Source of the DNA: Desulfobacteraceae bacterium
GTDB taxonomy: Bacteria; Desulfobacterota; Desulfobacteria; Desulfobacterales; Desulfobacteraceae
Length of the DNA: 38,028 bases
Assembly: GCA_021107575.1 (NCBI GenBank)
Contig: JAIOSM010000314.1
Location: 1 to 38,028 of the forward strand
Direction of reading: 5' to 3'
Shown: in pieces, positions 8,503-16,930 of the stretch
Position numbering within the stretch: position 1 is the stretch's first letter
Layout: each line of letters opens with the position of its first letter
Notes under the pieces: generated by a model
What the model saw: the letters and a program-made list of their open reading frames with translations, nothing else
What the model was told of the DNA's origin: nothing
Databases searched by the model: none
Made by a program: the position numbers and the translations under genes

Positions 8503-8988
8503 TTAATGGAAGGTCATCTTATCCCAGAAGTCCTTCTCATCCTTGACCCAGTCTGCTCCAAATTTCTTTTCACAGAATGAAGCGAGCCTGCTGTACCAAT
8601 TTATCCAGGGATTTTTTCCTTCTGCCTTGGCTTTAAGAACATCATTAAGAAAGGATTCAATATTTGCCATTTCTTCTTTTGGGATATAATACTGTGCTCC
8701 GCCTTTGTAAGATTTTTCAATACTTTCCGGGCTTAGGGCATGGGCAGTAAGCATTACAGCTAATATTTTCTGATCAGTTGCAATATCTAACAGGGCATAC
8801 CCATCTACGCCCATAATATCAAGGATAGCAATATCAAAGTTTTGATTTATTAATAAAGATTTTGCATCTTCAAAGTTGTCAGCTTTGGTAATGTCACACA
8901 TGTTTAAAAGCTCTTCAAGGGACTCCAGTATATCGGGCTCGTCATCAACAATAAGAACTTTTTTATTTTCAAGTAGATCTTTTGCCAT
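8503..8988 (-). CDS. Stand-alone receiver-domain protein with C-terminal helical tail
   Basis: 161 aa. Residues 9-125 are a receiver: Asp15/Asp16, acceptor Asp57 in AILDIMGVDGY, Thr in MLTAHA, Lys in YIPKEE. The last 40 residues (WINWYSRLASFCEKKFG...) form a Trp-rich amphipathic tail, not a DNA-binding or known enzymatic output. AAAGGAA precedes the ATG. It is downstream of rlmN on the same strand (65-bp gap) but converges on the signalling/transport cluster. It may be a phosphate sink, an inter-protein relay, or an effector acting through the tail. Confidence 0.85.
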   Translation of the reverse strand: MAKDLLENKKVLIVDDEPDILESLEELLNMCDITKADNFEDAKSLLINQNFDIAILDIMGVDGYALLDIATDQKILAVMLTAHALSPESIEKSYKGGAQYYIPKEEMANIESFLNDVLKAKAEGKNPWINWYSRLASFCEKKFGADWVKDEKDFWDKMTFH

Positions 8989-9053
8989 AATATTTCCTTT
9001 TATATATGCCTAAAGCTATTAAATAGCTGGTTTGTTAAAAAAAATCAACAATA

Positions 9054-10103
9054 CTAATTATTATTTTTAATTAAAAGTTTGGCTTTAAGTTGACCGCAGG
9101 CTGCGGAGATATCCTCGCCTTTACTTTTTCTTATAATAGCAGTAAAATTTTCATCAAGCAGTATTTGTAAAAATTTACTAATTCTCTCTTTTGAAGGTTT
9201 TTTAAATGTTGTGTGGTCATGCTCATTAAACGGGATAAGGTTAATCTTAGCCTTGATCGGGGCAAGCATTTTACATAATCTTTTAGCGTCGTCTTCAGTG
9301 TCATTAATCCCATCTATTAAAATATATTCAAATGTGATTTTATTCCTTGGCCTCATTTTGAATGTTTTACAGGCGTTAAGAAGTTGTTTAAGAGGGTATC
9401 TATTGTTTACAGGCATGAGCATCGATCGTGTTTTATCATCTGTAGCATTAAGAGAAACAGCAAGATTGGCATTGGTAACCAAGCCGAGCTTTCCCATTTC
9501 AGGTACAAGTCCGCAGGTTGAGATTGTAATTCTTCTTTCGGCAAGTTTGAGTCCATAATCAGCATCAGTCATTATTTTTAATACCTGAACAATAGTATCA
9601 TAGTTTGCAAGGGGTTCACCCATACCCATGAAGACAATATTTGCAAGTTTTTTCTTGTTTTCATTCTTTAAAAGATACTGTCTGATATCACGGATTTGTG
9701 AAATAATTTCAGAAGGAGTCAGGTCCCTTTTAAAACCTCCTCTGGCAGTAAGACAAAACTTGCAGTTTTGTGCGCATCCCACCTGGGATGATATGCAGAG
9801 GGTAAAGTGATCTTTTACCGGAATGAGTACTGATTCAATATAATTTCCATCGTTAAGCTTAAATAGGAATTTTTCAGTTTTATCTGAAGATTCTTCTTTT
9901 GTTTCAAGATCTAATCTTGGGACGTAAAAATTATCAATTAATAATGATCGCATCTCTTTGCCAATATCAGTCATTTCTTCAAAACGATCGACCTGGCGCA
10001 GGTATATCCATTTAAAAATCTGTTTTGCTCTGAAAGGCCTGATCCCTTGTTCTTCAAGCCATTGAGACAATTCTTCCCGGGAATAATTTAAAATATCCTG
10101 CAT
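9054..10103 (-). CDS. rlmN: Dual-specificity 23S rRNA A2503 / tRNA A37 C2-methyltransferase
   Basis: 349 aa from ATG 10103 (MQDILNYSREELSQWL), preceded by GGAGC; the frame is open to 10145 but the family start is the internal Met. Radical SAM cluster CAQNCKFC (CxxxCxxC), the GEPLANYD block, and the C-terminal catalytic Cys in SAACGQL are visible. RlmN uses two SAM molecules to methylate C2 of the adenine through a methyl-cysteine intermediate. It is divergent from ffh, with 102 bp between the two starts that must hold both promoters. Confidence 0.96.
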   Translation of the reverse strand: MQDILNYSREELSQWLEEQGIRPFRAKQIFKWIYLRQVDRFEEMTDIGKEMRSLLIDNFYVPRLDLETKEESSDKTEKFLFKLNDGNYIESVLIPVKDHFTLCISSQVGCAQNCKFCLTARGGFKRDLTPSEIISQIRDIRQYLLKNENKKKLANIVFMGMGEPLANYDTIVQVLKIMTDADYGLKLAERRITISTCGLVPEMGKLGLVTNANLAVSLNATDDKTRSMLMPVNNRYPLKQLLNACKTFKMRPRNKITFEYILIDGINDTEDDAKRLCKMLAPIKAKINLIPFNEHDHTTFKKPSKERISKFLQILLDENFTAIIRKSKGEDISAACGQLKAKLLIKNNN

Positions 10104-10205
10104 AAATATAAAGCTCCAAATTGTAATAATCTCTTGACATAACACGAAATTTGTACTAATTACAATAGGTTTAGAATATGTGATTAATATAAAGCTGATT
10201 TGTGT

Positions 10206-11531
10206 ATGTTTGATAATTTAAGTGACAAACTTGATTCTGTATTTAAAAAATTCAGAGGGCGGGGTACGCTCAATGAGAAGAATATTGAAGATGGCTTAAA
10301 ACAAGTGCGGTTAGCGCTTCTTGAAGCCGATGTGAATTACAGAGTTGTAAAAAATGTTATTTCAGGTATAAAAGAGCGGGCTCTTGGTACTGAAGTGATG
10401 AAAAGTCTCACTCCGGGTCAGCAGGTAATAAAGATTGTAAATGATGAATTCACCCGGATGATGGGATCGACCCATCAAGATCTGGATTTGTCCGGTAAAG
10501 CGCCTGTTCCCATGATGCTTGTTGGATTGCAGGGCTCCGGAAAAACAACAACTGCAGGCAAACTTGCTTTTTATTTGTCAAAAAAGGGAAGAAAACCATT
10601 TTTAGTCCCGGTTGATGTGTATAGACCTGCTGCGATTGAGCAGTTAAAAAAGATTGGGAAACAACTCGGCTATCCTGTCTTTGATTCAGATCCTGACATG
10701 AAACCATTAAAAATTTGTCAGGCTGCCAGGATAGAAGCTGTTAAGCAGGGGTATGATACCATGCTTATTGATACAGCTGGCCGACTGCACCAGGATGAAG
10801 AATTGATGGTCGAACTGGAGCTTTTAAAAAAGGGCATGAACCCATCAGAAATACTCTTGGTGGCAGATGCCATGACTGGCCAGGATGCTGTTAATATTGC
10901 CTCATCTTTTGATGAACGCCTTGATTTAAGTGGCGTGATTCTGAGCAAGATGGACGGTGATGCAAGAGGTGGCGCTGCTCTTTCAATTAATGCGGTTATC
11001 GGGAAACCGTTAAAGTTTATAGGTGTTGGAGAAAAACCAAAAGCTTTGGAGGCTTTTCATCCGGACAGGATGGCTTCAAGAATTTTAGGAATGGGAGATA
11101 CACTCTCATTTATTGAAAAAGCCCAGGAAGCAGTTGATCAAAAAGAAGCAGCAAAGCTGGAAAAGAAGCTTAAGAAGAACCGGTTTACTCTTGAGGATTT
11201 CCGTAATCAGATGCAGTCTGTAAGAAAGATGGGATCTATTCAGGATATTATAGGTATGATACCGGGAATTAATAAAAAACAGCTTAAAGGAATAAATGTT
11301 GATGATAAGGAACTTGGAAGAATAGAAGCTATTATTAATTCCATGACTCCTCAAGAACGGAAAAAACATTTGATTATTAAAGCAAGCAGGAAGAAAAGAA
11401 TTGCAAAGGGAAGCGGTGTCACTGTTCAGGATGTGAACAAGCTTCTTAAAAGCTATTCTCAAACAATGAAAATGATTAAGAAGTTTAATAAAGGCGGCAT
11501 GCGTTCTTTGCAGAACATGCTTCCATTTTAA
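10206..11531 (+). CDS. ffh: Signal recognition particle GTPase Ffh
   Basis: 441 aa from ATG 10206 (MFDNLSDKLDSVFKKF); an in-frame TTG at 10200 is rejected. The N domain is followed by the G domain with G1 GLQGSGKTT, DTAGRLHQD and SKMDGDARGG, then the methionine-containing M domain (MGSIQDIIGMIPG) that binds 4.5S RNA and signal sequences. It targets nascent membrane proteins to FtsY and SecYEG. First gene of the ribosome/RNA-modification operon, 15 bp before rpsP. A TTGACA at 10134 and TACAAT at 10161 (21-bp spacing) are the best upstream promoter-like boxes, but the spacing is not canonical. Confidence 0.97.
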   Translation: MFDNLSDKLDSVFKKFRGRGTLNEKNIEDGLKQVRLALLEADVNYRVVKNVISGIKERALGTEVMKSLTPGQQVIKIVNDEFTRMMGSTHQDLDLSGKAPVPMMLVGLQGSGKTTTAGKLAFYLSKKGRKPFLVPVDVYRPAAIEQLKKIGKQLGYPVFDSDPDMKPLKICQAARIEAVKQGYDTMLIDTAGRLHQDEELMVELELLKKGMNPSEILLVADAMTGQDAVNIASSFDERLDLSGVILSKMDGDARGGAALSINAVIGKPLKFIGVGEKPKALEAFHPDRMASRILGMGDTLSFIEKAQEAVDQKEAAKLEKKLKKNRFTLEDFRNQMQSVRKMGSIQDIIGMIPGINKKQLKGINVDDKELGRIEAIINSMTPQERKKHLIIKASRKKRIAKGSGVTVQDVNKLLKSYSQTMKMIKKFNKGGMRSLQNMLPF

Positions 11532-11546
11532 GGAGAACAAAAGTAT

Positions 11547-11789
11547 ATGGCAGTAAAAATAAGGCTTTCCCGAAAGGGAGTAAAGAAAAACCCCTTTTAC
11601 AGAATCGTTGCAGCAGATATAGAAGCACCAAGAGATGGTAAATACCTTGAGACTCTTGGTACATATAACCCAATGGTTGATCCGGCAGTTGTAACTTTAA
11701 AAGAAGAGAGAATAAAATATTGGTTAGCTGAAGGTGCACAAACCAGCCCAACAATTAAAAGTATTTTAAAGAAACAGGGTTTGAGTTAA
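11547..11789 (+). CDS. rpsP: Small ribosomal subunit protein bS16
   Basis: 80 aa, typical length, starting [21 protein letters not shown] with the family's [11 protein letters not shown] block. Strong Shine-Dalgarno AAGGAG. It assembles early in the 30S 5' domain. The gene lies between ffh and the KH gene in the usual bacterial order. A hairpin overlaps its stop codon (listed separately). Confidence 0.98.
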   Translation: MAVKIRLSRKGVKKNPFYRIVAADIEAPRDGKYLETLGTYNPMVDPAVVTLKEERIKYWLAEGAQTSPTIKSILKKQGLS

Positions 11790-11797
11790 AACCCTGT
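11774..11797 (+). promoter_or_regulatory. Hairpin spanning the rpsP stop codon
   Basis: Nine-base perfect inverted repeat ACAGGGTTT / AAACCCTGT with loop GAGTTA; the TAA stop straddles the loop and the 3' arm. No T-run follows, so it is not a classical terminator. A role in mRNA stability or in lowering expression of downstream genes relative to bS16 is possible. Confidence 0.5.
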
Positions 11798-11855
11798 GTA
11801 AAAGTGTGTTGATACTCCATGTTTTCAATATCTCATAGAAAAAGGAGATGCAGCT

Positions 11856-12086
11856 ATGAAAGAATTGATCACTTATATTGCAAAGGCCTTGGTTGATAAC
11901 CCTGATCAGGTAGAAGTTCTTGAAGTCAAGGGTGGACAAACATCTGTTCTTGAATTAAAAGTGGCAAAAGAAGATCTGGGGAAAGTAATTGGAAAGCAAG
12001 GTAGATCTGCCCGTGCTATGAGAACTATTTTAAGTGCTGCTTCAACCAAGATAAAAAAGCGCACAGTGCTTGAGATTGTAGAATAA
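11856..12086 (+). CDS. khpA: KH-domain RNA-binding protein (KhpA/YlqC family)
   Basis: 76 aa, standard length. A single KH domain with GxxG loop GKQG (in [16 protein letters not shown]). The family binds RNA, in Gram-positives as a heterodimer with KhpB. Excellent Shine-Dalgarno AAAGGAGA. It lies between rpsP and rimM, the conserved position for this gene. Confidence 0.95.
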   Translation: MKELITYIAKALVDNPDQVEVLEVKGGQTSVLELKVAKEDLGKVIGKQGRSARAMRTILSAASTKIKKRTVLEIVE

Positions 12087-12089
12087 TTA

Positions 12090-12608
12090 ATGCCGGGGAC
12101 AGCTCTGTTTGTGATTGGTGAGATTGTCGGCGTGCATGGACTTGATGGAAAGCTCAGAGTCCGGTCATATGCCGAGTCAATTGAAGCATATAAGCCTGGA
12201 TTTAATGTTAAGCTTGAGTCCTCTGACAAGAATGATGAAGCATGGTATGAAATAGTAAAATCTTCTTATCACAAGAAAGGAATTTTACTTTCTTTAAAAG
12301 GAGTGGAAGATATCAATATTGCCGAGTCTTTAAAGGGCAAAGAGATTTTAATTAAAAGAGGAGACTTGCCAGAGCCTGAAGAGAACGCATATTTTTGGCA
12401 GGATCTTATCGGACTTGAAGTATTTGATAAAGAGCGTGGGCTTCTTGGAAAAATCGACAATGTTTTTCCAACAGGAGCCAATGATGTTTTTGTTGTAAAA
12501 TCAGGTAAAGGTAAAAAAGAAGTTTTAATCCCGGCAATTGAATCTGTGATTATTGCTGTGAATATTAAAGAAGGAACAATGGAGATTGATTTGCCAGAAG
12601 GCTTGTAA
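12090..12608 (+). CDS. rimM: 16S rRNA processing protein RimM
   Basis: 172 aa. N-terminal barrel with VIGEIVGVHGLDGKLRV and C-terminal PRC-barrel (YFWQDLIGLEVFD, GANDVFVVKSG, LIPAIESVI). RimM acts in 30S head maturation with bS19. The start lies three bases after the KH stop with no clear Shine-Dalgarno, so translation is probably coupled; the stop overlaps the trmD ATG by one base. Confidence 0.96.
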   Translation: MPGTALFVIGEIVGVHGLDGKLRVRSYAESIEAYKPGFNVKLESSDKNDEAWYEIVKSSYHKKGILLSLKGVEDINIAESLKGKEILIKRGDLPEPEENAYFWQDLIGLEVFDKERGLLGKIDNVFPTGANDVFVVKSGKGKKEVLIPAIESVIIAVNIKEGTMEIDLPEGL

Positions 12609-13360
12609 TGAAATTTATTGTATTAACATTGTTTCCTGAACTTATTTCTTCTTTTTTGAATTATGGAGTTATTGGAAGGGCTTTTAAAAATAAGATAATT
12701 TTTGGGCAAAGCATTGATATCAGAGAATTTGCAACTGACCCTCATAAAACAGTTGATGACAAACCTTATGGAGGCGGATGCGGCATGGTCATGAAACCTG
12801 CAATTCTTGATTCGGCAATTGCTGACACAAAGATGAAATACCCGGGAGCAAAAGTTCTACTTATGACTCCACAAGGGGTTCCTTTTAATCAGGAAAAAGC
12901 CCGGACTCTGGCAAATAAAAAAGAGAATCTGATTTTTCTTTGCGGCAGGTACGAAGGTATTGATGAAAGAGTTTGTCAAAAACATGTGGATGAAGAAGTA
13001 TCCATGGGAGATTTTGTAATGACTGGTGGAGAGCTTGCTGCCATGTCTATTATAGATTCTGTGGCAAGATTGCTGCCAGGAGTACTTGGGGGAGAACAGT
13101 CTGCTGAGTTTGATTCTTTCAGTAATGATAGACTTGAGCATGATCAGTATACGCGTCCGGATGAGTTTGAAGGGAATAAGGTGCCCGAGGTACTGTTGTC
13201 AGGTAATCATAAAATGATTGAAGAATGGAGGAGCCGTTCATCTGTAATTACAACTTTTATTAAGAGACCGGATCTTTTTACAACAAAAGGTCCAAGCAAA
13301 GAAGAGAAAATAATTTTAAAAGAGTTGTGTCAGGAATTAGAAGAGCTTATTGGAAGATAA
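12608..13360 (+). CDS. trmD: tRNA (guanine37-N1)-methyltransferase TrmD
   Basis: 250 aa SPOUT-fold enzyme. Motifs KTVDDKPYGGGCGMVMKP, FLCGRYEGIDERV and SMGDFVMTGGELAAM form the trefoil-knot SAM site, and SNDRLEHDQYTRP is the conserved C-terminal linker. It makes m1G37, which prevents +1 frameshifting. It overlaps rimM by one base and the next gene by up to 11 bases. Confidence 0.98.
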   Translation: MKFIVLTLFPELISSFLNYGVIGRAFKNKIIFGQSIDIREFATDPHKTVDDKPYGGGCGMVMKPAILDSAIADTKMKYPGAKVLLMTPQGVPFNQEKARTLANKKENLIFLCGRYEGIDERVCQKHVDEEVSMGDFVMTGGELAAMSIIDSVARLLPGVLGGEQSAEFDSFSNDRLEHDQYTRPDEFEGNKVPEVLLSGNHKMIEEWRSRSSVITTFIKRPDLFTTKGPSKEEKIILKELCQELEELIGR

Positions 13361-13916
13361 TTTGGAAAATAATCTTTATATAGCCTTGATACACTCCCCG
13401 GTTGTCAACAAACATGGAAAAGCAATCGGCTCAGCTCTTACAACAATTGATTTGCATGATATTGCAAGGGCAGCAAAAACTTTTGGAGTAAAGAGATTCT
13501 ATGTTGTAACACCGTTTGAAGATCAGCAAGTATTGGCTCAGAAAATAATTGAGCATTGGACAGATGGTGTTGGAGGTGAAGTAAACCCTGATCGGAAAAA
13601 AGCACTTGAATTGATAAGGGTTGCATCAACTTTTGAAGATGCATGTTCAGACATTACAAATGAACATAAAATAAAATTGGTTACTATTGGAACAAGTGCA
13701 AAAGAATATGGGAATTCAGCTTCAATTGTGAAGCTTAAAAAAGAACTAAATAAAGAAAATCCTTGTATTGTGGCTTTTGGCACAGCATGGGGGCTTTCAG
13801 AGGAATTTATTGAAAATTGTGATATGATATTGGAACCCATAAAAGGAGAAGGTGAGTTTAATCACCTCTCGGTAAGGTCTGCTGTTTCAATATATTTAGA
13901 TCGAATTTGTAATTAA
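13350..13916 (+). CDS. TrmD-associated SPOUT RNA methyltransferase (PF09936-like)
   Basis: 188 aa. LYIALIHSPVVNKHGKAIGSALTTIDLHDIARAAKTFGV at the start and FGTAWGLSEEFIENCD plus FNHLSVRSAVSIYLDR at the end match the family of Thermotoga TM1570, a SAM-dependent SPOUT protein often encoded beside TrmD. The target RNA is not known to me. Start ambiguous: TTG 13350 overlaps trmD by 11 bp, whereas TTG 13362, with GGAAG just upstream, lies one base after the trmD stop and puts the N-terminus closer to the family norm. Confidence 0.88.
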   Translation: MEDNLENNLYIALIHSPVVNKHGKAIGSALTTIDLHDIARAAKTFGVKRFYVVTPFEDQQVLAQKIIEHWTDGVGGEVNPDRKKALELIRVASTFEDACSDITNEHKIKLVTIGTSAKEYGNSASIVKLKKELNKENPCIVAFGTAWGLSEEFIENCDMILEPIKGEGEFNHLSVRSAVSIYLDRICN

Positions 13917-13962
13917 TTTAAGCTTAAAGCTTTTGTAAATATTAGGAGGATAAAGGTTAAGA

Positions 13963-14322
13963 ATGTCAAACATTATTGAGCAAATAGAAAGAGAACAAAT
14001 GCGTACCGATGTCCCTGATTTTGGTTCAGGTGATACCGTTAAAGTACATGTTAAGATACGGGAAGGTGAAAAAGAACGTGTCCAGATCTTTCAGGGTGTT
14101 GTAATCAAGAAAACAAAAGGAATGAACAAGGCACGCTTTATAGTAAGAAAAATTTCCGGCGGCATCGGAGTTGAGCGTACATTCCCGGTTTATTCACCTT
14201 CAATTGATAAAATTGAAGTTGTTACAAGAGGGCGTGTTAGAAGAGCAAAACTTTATTATCTCAGAGATCGTCGTGGTAAAGCTGCAAGAATTTCGGAAAA
14301 GCGACCAGCTTACTTAAAATAA
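13963..14322 (+). CDS. rplS: Large ribosomal subunit protein bL19
   Basis: 119 aa, typical length. Blocks [27 protein letters not shown] and [21 protein letters not shown] are diagnostic. bL19 lies at the 30S/50S interface. Strong Shine-Dalgarno AGGAGG. The trmD/rplS neighbourhood is the conserved arrangement. Confidence 0.98.
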   Translation: MSNIIEQIEREQMRTDVPDFGSGDTVKVHVKIREGEKERVQIFQGVVIKKTKGMNKARFIVRKISGGIGVERTFPVYSPSIDKIEVVTRGRVRRAKLYYLRDRRGKAARISEKRPAYLK

Positions 14323-14333
14323 AGACTTGACCC

Positions 14334-14939
14334 ATGAGACAGTTTGAGGATGAAGCTTGCCAAAATGGGTATAAAATTATTGCAGGTATAGATGAGGCCG
14401 GCAGAGGACCCCTTGCCGGCCCAGTTGTATCTGCATCAGTTGTCTTCCCTCCTGGCTTTTCAGATCCTGATATCACAGATTCTAAAAAACTTTCTTCAAA
14501 AAAGCGTGAGCTTCTTTATTCAAGAATAACTGAATATGCATTATCTCTATCCACCGGCATTGTTGACAATATTGAAATAGATAGAGTCAATATTCTGAGA
14601 GCTTCGCTCAATTCCATGAAAATATCATGTGAAAGTTTATTGGTCCCTCCGGATTTTTTGTTGATTGATGGAAAATTTGAGATTGATACAGATATCCCGC
14701 AAAAAGCAATAATCAGAGGTGATTCAAAAAGCATTTCCATTGCAGCTGCATCAATTGTTGCTAAAGTAACAAGGGACAGGCTTATGCTTGAGTTTGATAA
14801 ACACTATCCTGAATATGGTTTTGCAAGGCATAAAGGATATCCTACAAAAGCACACAAGCGAGCTATCCTTCGATATGGCGCAACTCCTATTCACAGAAAA
14901 ACTTTTAAAGGCGTCAAAGAGGTTGCCTTTGCCAAGTAA
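14334..14939 (+). CDS. rnhB: Ribonuclease HII
   Basis: 201 aa. The GIDEAGRGPLAGPVV block carries the catalytic Asp-Glu-Gly, DSKKLSSKKRE the next, and SIAAASIVAKVTRDR and YGFARHKGYPTKAH the C-terminal signature. It nicks RNA-DNA hybrids at embedded ribonucleotides. Starts 11 bp after rplS and overlaps yraN at the end. Confidence 0.97.
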   Translation: MRQFEDEACQNGYKIIAGIDEAGRGPLAGPVVSASVVFPPGFSDPDITDSKKLSSKKRELLYSRITEYALSLSTGIVDNIEIDRVNILRASLNSMKISCESLLVPPDFLLIDGKFEIDTDIPQKAIIRGDSKSISIAAASIVAKVTRDRLMLEFDKHYPEYGFARHKGYPTKAHKRAILRYGATPIHRKTFKGVKEVAFAK

Positions 14940-15294
14940 AGCACAAATAACAGGCAGGCTTGGAGAAGATGCAGCCGCAAAATATTTAAAAAAAAACAAT
15001 TTTTTAATTCTTGATAAAAATTATAGAGTAAAGAATGCTGAAATTGATATTATTGCAAAAGATAAAGGTACAATTGCTTTTATTGAAGTTAAAACAAGGA
15101 AAACTTTAAGAAAAGGATTGCCGGCAGAATCAGTAAATTACCCAAAGCAAAAAAAGATTATTTCAGCAGCATTATATTATATAAGAGAGAACAATATAAA
15201 TAATACAAGGCTAAGATTTGATGTGATTGAAGTTTTTGAAAAAAATGGTTCCCACGAATTTAACTTAATAAAGAATGCATTTCAGGCTTCTTAA
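14929..15294 (+). CDS. yraN: UPF0102/YraN family nuclease-fold protein
   Basis: About 121 aa. GRLGEDAAAKYLKKNNF, NAEIDIIAKDKGTIAFIEVKTRK (the Asp...Glu-x-Lys of the PD-(D/E)XK fold) and VNYPKQKKI are the family blocks. The frame is open from 14788, but family length and an AAAGAGG at 14916-14922 favour TTG 14929 (TTG 14923 is the alternative). It overlaps rnhB by 11 bp. Function not established; usually encoded beside rnhB or rsmI. Confidence 0.9.
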   Translation: MPSKAQITGRLGEDAAAKYLKKNNFLILDKNYRVKNAEIDIIAKDKGTIAFIEVKTRKTLRKGLPAESVNYPKQKKIISAALYYIRENNINNTRLRFDVIEVFEKNGSHEFNLIKNAFQAS

Positions 15295-16188
15295 ATGAAA
15301 GAAAATTTAAAATCCAATATAGAACCAAAAATAGATTCAGGCAAAGGAGCTCTATATGTTGTAGCAACTCCCATTGGGAATCTGGAAGACATAACACATC
15401 GGGCTGTAAGAATTCTAAAGCAAGTTGATCTCATAGCCGCTGAAGATACGAGACATACCTTAAAATTACTCAATCATTTTGATATTGAAAATAAATACAT
15501 TTCCTGCAATGAACAAAATGAAGAGAAAAGGGCAGAAGAATTTATTACAAAGCTTAATCAGGGTTTAAATATTGCCCTTGTCTCTGATGCAGGCACACCT
15601 TCTGTATCAGATCCCGGGTTTAAAATAGTAAGAAGAATAATTAAGGAACATATTGATGTAATACCTATCCCCGGTTGCAGCGCAGCCATTGCAGGCCTAA
15701 GTGTTGCAGGACTGCCTACAGACTCTTTTCTTTTCAAAGGTTTCCTTCCCAAAAAAAAGGGAAAAAGAAAAACAATAATCAGTGAATTAGCTAGTGAAAA
15801 ACCAACTCTTATTTTTTATGAATCTCCCCGAAGAATAATAGTGCTTATCGAAGAAATTTTCGGAATTATGGGTAACAGACCTGCCATGCTTGCGCGAGAG
15901 ATTACAAAGCTGCATGAAGAGTATATCCGGGGTGATCTTGAGCTTATACTTGAAAAACTGAAAGCAAAAGATCAGGTTAAAGGTGAATGTACTTTATATA
16001 TTCAAGGCAGTGATACTGAAATCAAGATAGATGACAATGAACTTGATAAAGAGATTAAACTTGCATTGAGTATGACTCACCAATCTGAGCTTGGCACATC
16101 AGATATAGCAAAAAATATTGCAGCAAGATTTTCTCTTCCAAGAAAAAAAGTTTATGACAGGGTAGTAAAATTTAAGAATATGCTTTAA
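15295..16188 (+). CDS. rsmI: 16S rRNA C1402 2'-O-methyltransferase RsmI
   Basis: 297 aa. LYVVATPIGNLEDITHRA, AAEDTRHTLKLL, LVSDAGTPSVSDPGF and the ESPRRI block are diagnostic of this tetrapyrrole-methylase-fold enzyme. The ATG directly follows the yraN stop. The first 17 residues before GALYVV are longer than usual, so a start slightly downstream is possible, but no better ATG is present. Last gene of the housekeeping run. Confidence 0.97.
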   Translation: MKENLKSNIEPKIDSGKGALYVVATPIGNLEDITHRAVRILKQVDLIAAEDTRHTLKLLNHFDIENKYISCNEQNEEKRAEEFITKLNQGLNIALVSDAGTPSVSDPGFKIVRRIIKEHIDVIPIPGCSAAIAGLSVAGLPTDSFLFKGFLPKKKGKRKTIISELASEKPTLIFYESPRRIIVLIEEIFGIMGNRPAMLAREITKLHEEYIRGDLELILEKLKAKDQVKGECTLYIQGSDTEIKIDDNELDKEIKLALSMTHQSELGTSDIAKNIAARFSLPRKKVYDRVVKFKNML

Positions 16189-16202
16189 TGTGACAAATTG
16201 CC

Positions 16203-16360
16203 GCTCCTGATTGATTACCTCTCCATGAACCAGGATCAAAAAGAGGTCTTCCAGGTTGTCAGCTTAAGCCGCAGGCACTAGCGAAAGGTATGCCCTTCGG
16301 TGACTGCTGTCTAATACTTTTTGTCCTGAACGTTCATTTGAGAGGCAAGCAAACAGGAGC
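16203..16360. ncRNA. Candidate structured RNA (or MITE-like element) with a long irregular hairpin
   Basis: Five successive blocks pair over 158 bases: GCTCCTG (16203-16209) with CAGGAGC (16354-16360); CCTCTC (16218-16223) with GAGAGG (16340-16345); ATGAAC (16225-16230) with GTTCAT (16332-16337); CAGGA (16231-16235) with TCCTG (16324-16328); CAAAAAG (16237-16243) with CTTTTTG (16317-16323). That gives 31 pairs broken by an 8x8 internal loop and small bulges. A 27/9-nt asymmetric bubble and an apical hairpin (GCAG..CTGC, CAC..GTG, CGAA..TTCG) complete it. Size and long rod with central bubble recall 6S RNA, but I cannot match conserved 6S residues. A palindromic MITE is the alternative. Strand unknown. 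Confidence 0.45.
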
Positions 16361-16454
16361 TTTAGCCGTCGCATTAATGCAATCTTCAAAATAAACCAAT
16401 GCTCAGGGCAAATCACTATAGCTGCATTGGATTGATACCCCAAAAGATTTCACA

Positions 16455-16483
16455 TTGACATTTACGGCACTGTAAATTAAAAA
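16455..16483 (+). promoter_or_regulatory. Putative sigma-70 promoter for the small secreted protein gene
   Basis: TTGACA at 16455-16460, 17-bp spacer, TAAAAA at 16478-16483. The -35 is perfect and the -10 matches four of six. It would give a leader of about 105 nt before the ATG at 16596. The rest of 16361-16595 holds a 7-bp inverted repeat (CCAATGC 16396-16402 / GCATTGG 16424-16430) and no gene that I can see. Confidence 0.4.
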
Positions 16484-16547
16484 TAAACTGTAGAAAATTT
16501 ATTTGTGAAGAATTGGAACGTAATTTATCAAGGCAAATAGACATGAT

Positions 16548-16563
16548 AACTCGGACATTATAC
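16548..16563 (+). repeat. Direct repeat, left copy (AACTCGGACATTATAC)
   Basis: Matches 17787-17802 at 15 of 16 positions in the same orientation. The two copies bracket the genes at 16596 and 16931. Possible cassette boundary or recombination scar. Confidence 0.5.
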
Positions 16564-16595
16564 ATGCCTATTGAAAAATTAAGGAGAATTAAATA

Positions 16596-16901
16596 ATGAA
16601 AAAAATGCTGCTTGTATTCTTGTTTGCCTCATGTTTGTCGACACTTTCTTATTCAGCAGAATATTCAGGAAAAAATTTAGATGGTATGGAGTACGATTGT
16701 ACAGCATATTCATACGATACAGGTAACTATTATTATGTTACAGTAGAATTTAATGGAGACGAGGCTATGATAACCTTTGATCATGGAGGATATATCACTG
16801 TAACTTTGGATGACGAAGTAATAGAAGATCCATCTTCTATAGATGCTTATGACTACGATAAAGGAGTCTATTGGGAATTTGAAATAGATGATTTGGAATA
16901 G
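16596..16901 (+). CDS. Small secreted acidic protein, unknown function
   Basis: 101 aa with strong Shine-Dalgarno AAGGAG. A clear Sec signal peptide (MKKMLLVFLFASCLSTLSYSA, cleavage probably after Ala21) precedes an 80-residue mature part that is acidic and rich in Tyr and Asp, with alternating beta-type pattern (YYYVTVEFNGDEAMITFD). No lipobox: Cys14 lies inside the hydrophobic core. One Cys remains in the mature part. I do not recognise the family. It is followed 29 bp later by the next gene in the same direction. Confidence 0.8.
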   Translation: MKKMLLVFLFASCLSTLSYSAEYSGKNLDGMEYDCTAYSYDTGNYYYVTVEFNGDEAMITFDHGGYITVTLDDEVIEDPSSIDAYDYDKGVYWEFEIDDLE

Positions 16902-16930
16902 TCAAACGTTATGTATCAGGGAGCACATAG

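Noticed and set aside
14788-14928. N-terminal extension of YraN
   Set aside because: It lies inside rnhB in another frame; family length and Shine-Dalgarno support a start at 14929 or 14923.
16189-16595. RNase P RNA, often located after rsmI
   Set aside because: The conserved GAGGAAAGTCCGGGC and ACAGA core segments are absent; the structure seen is a single long rod.
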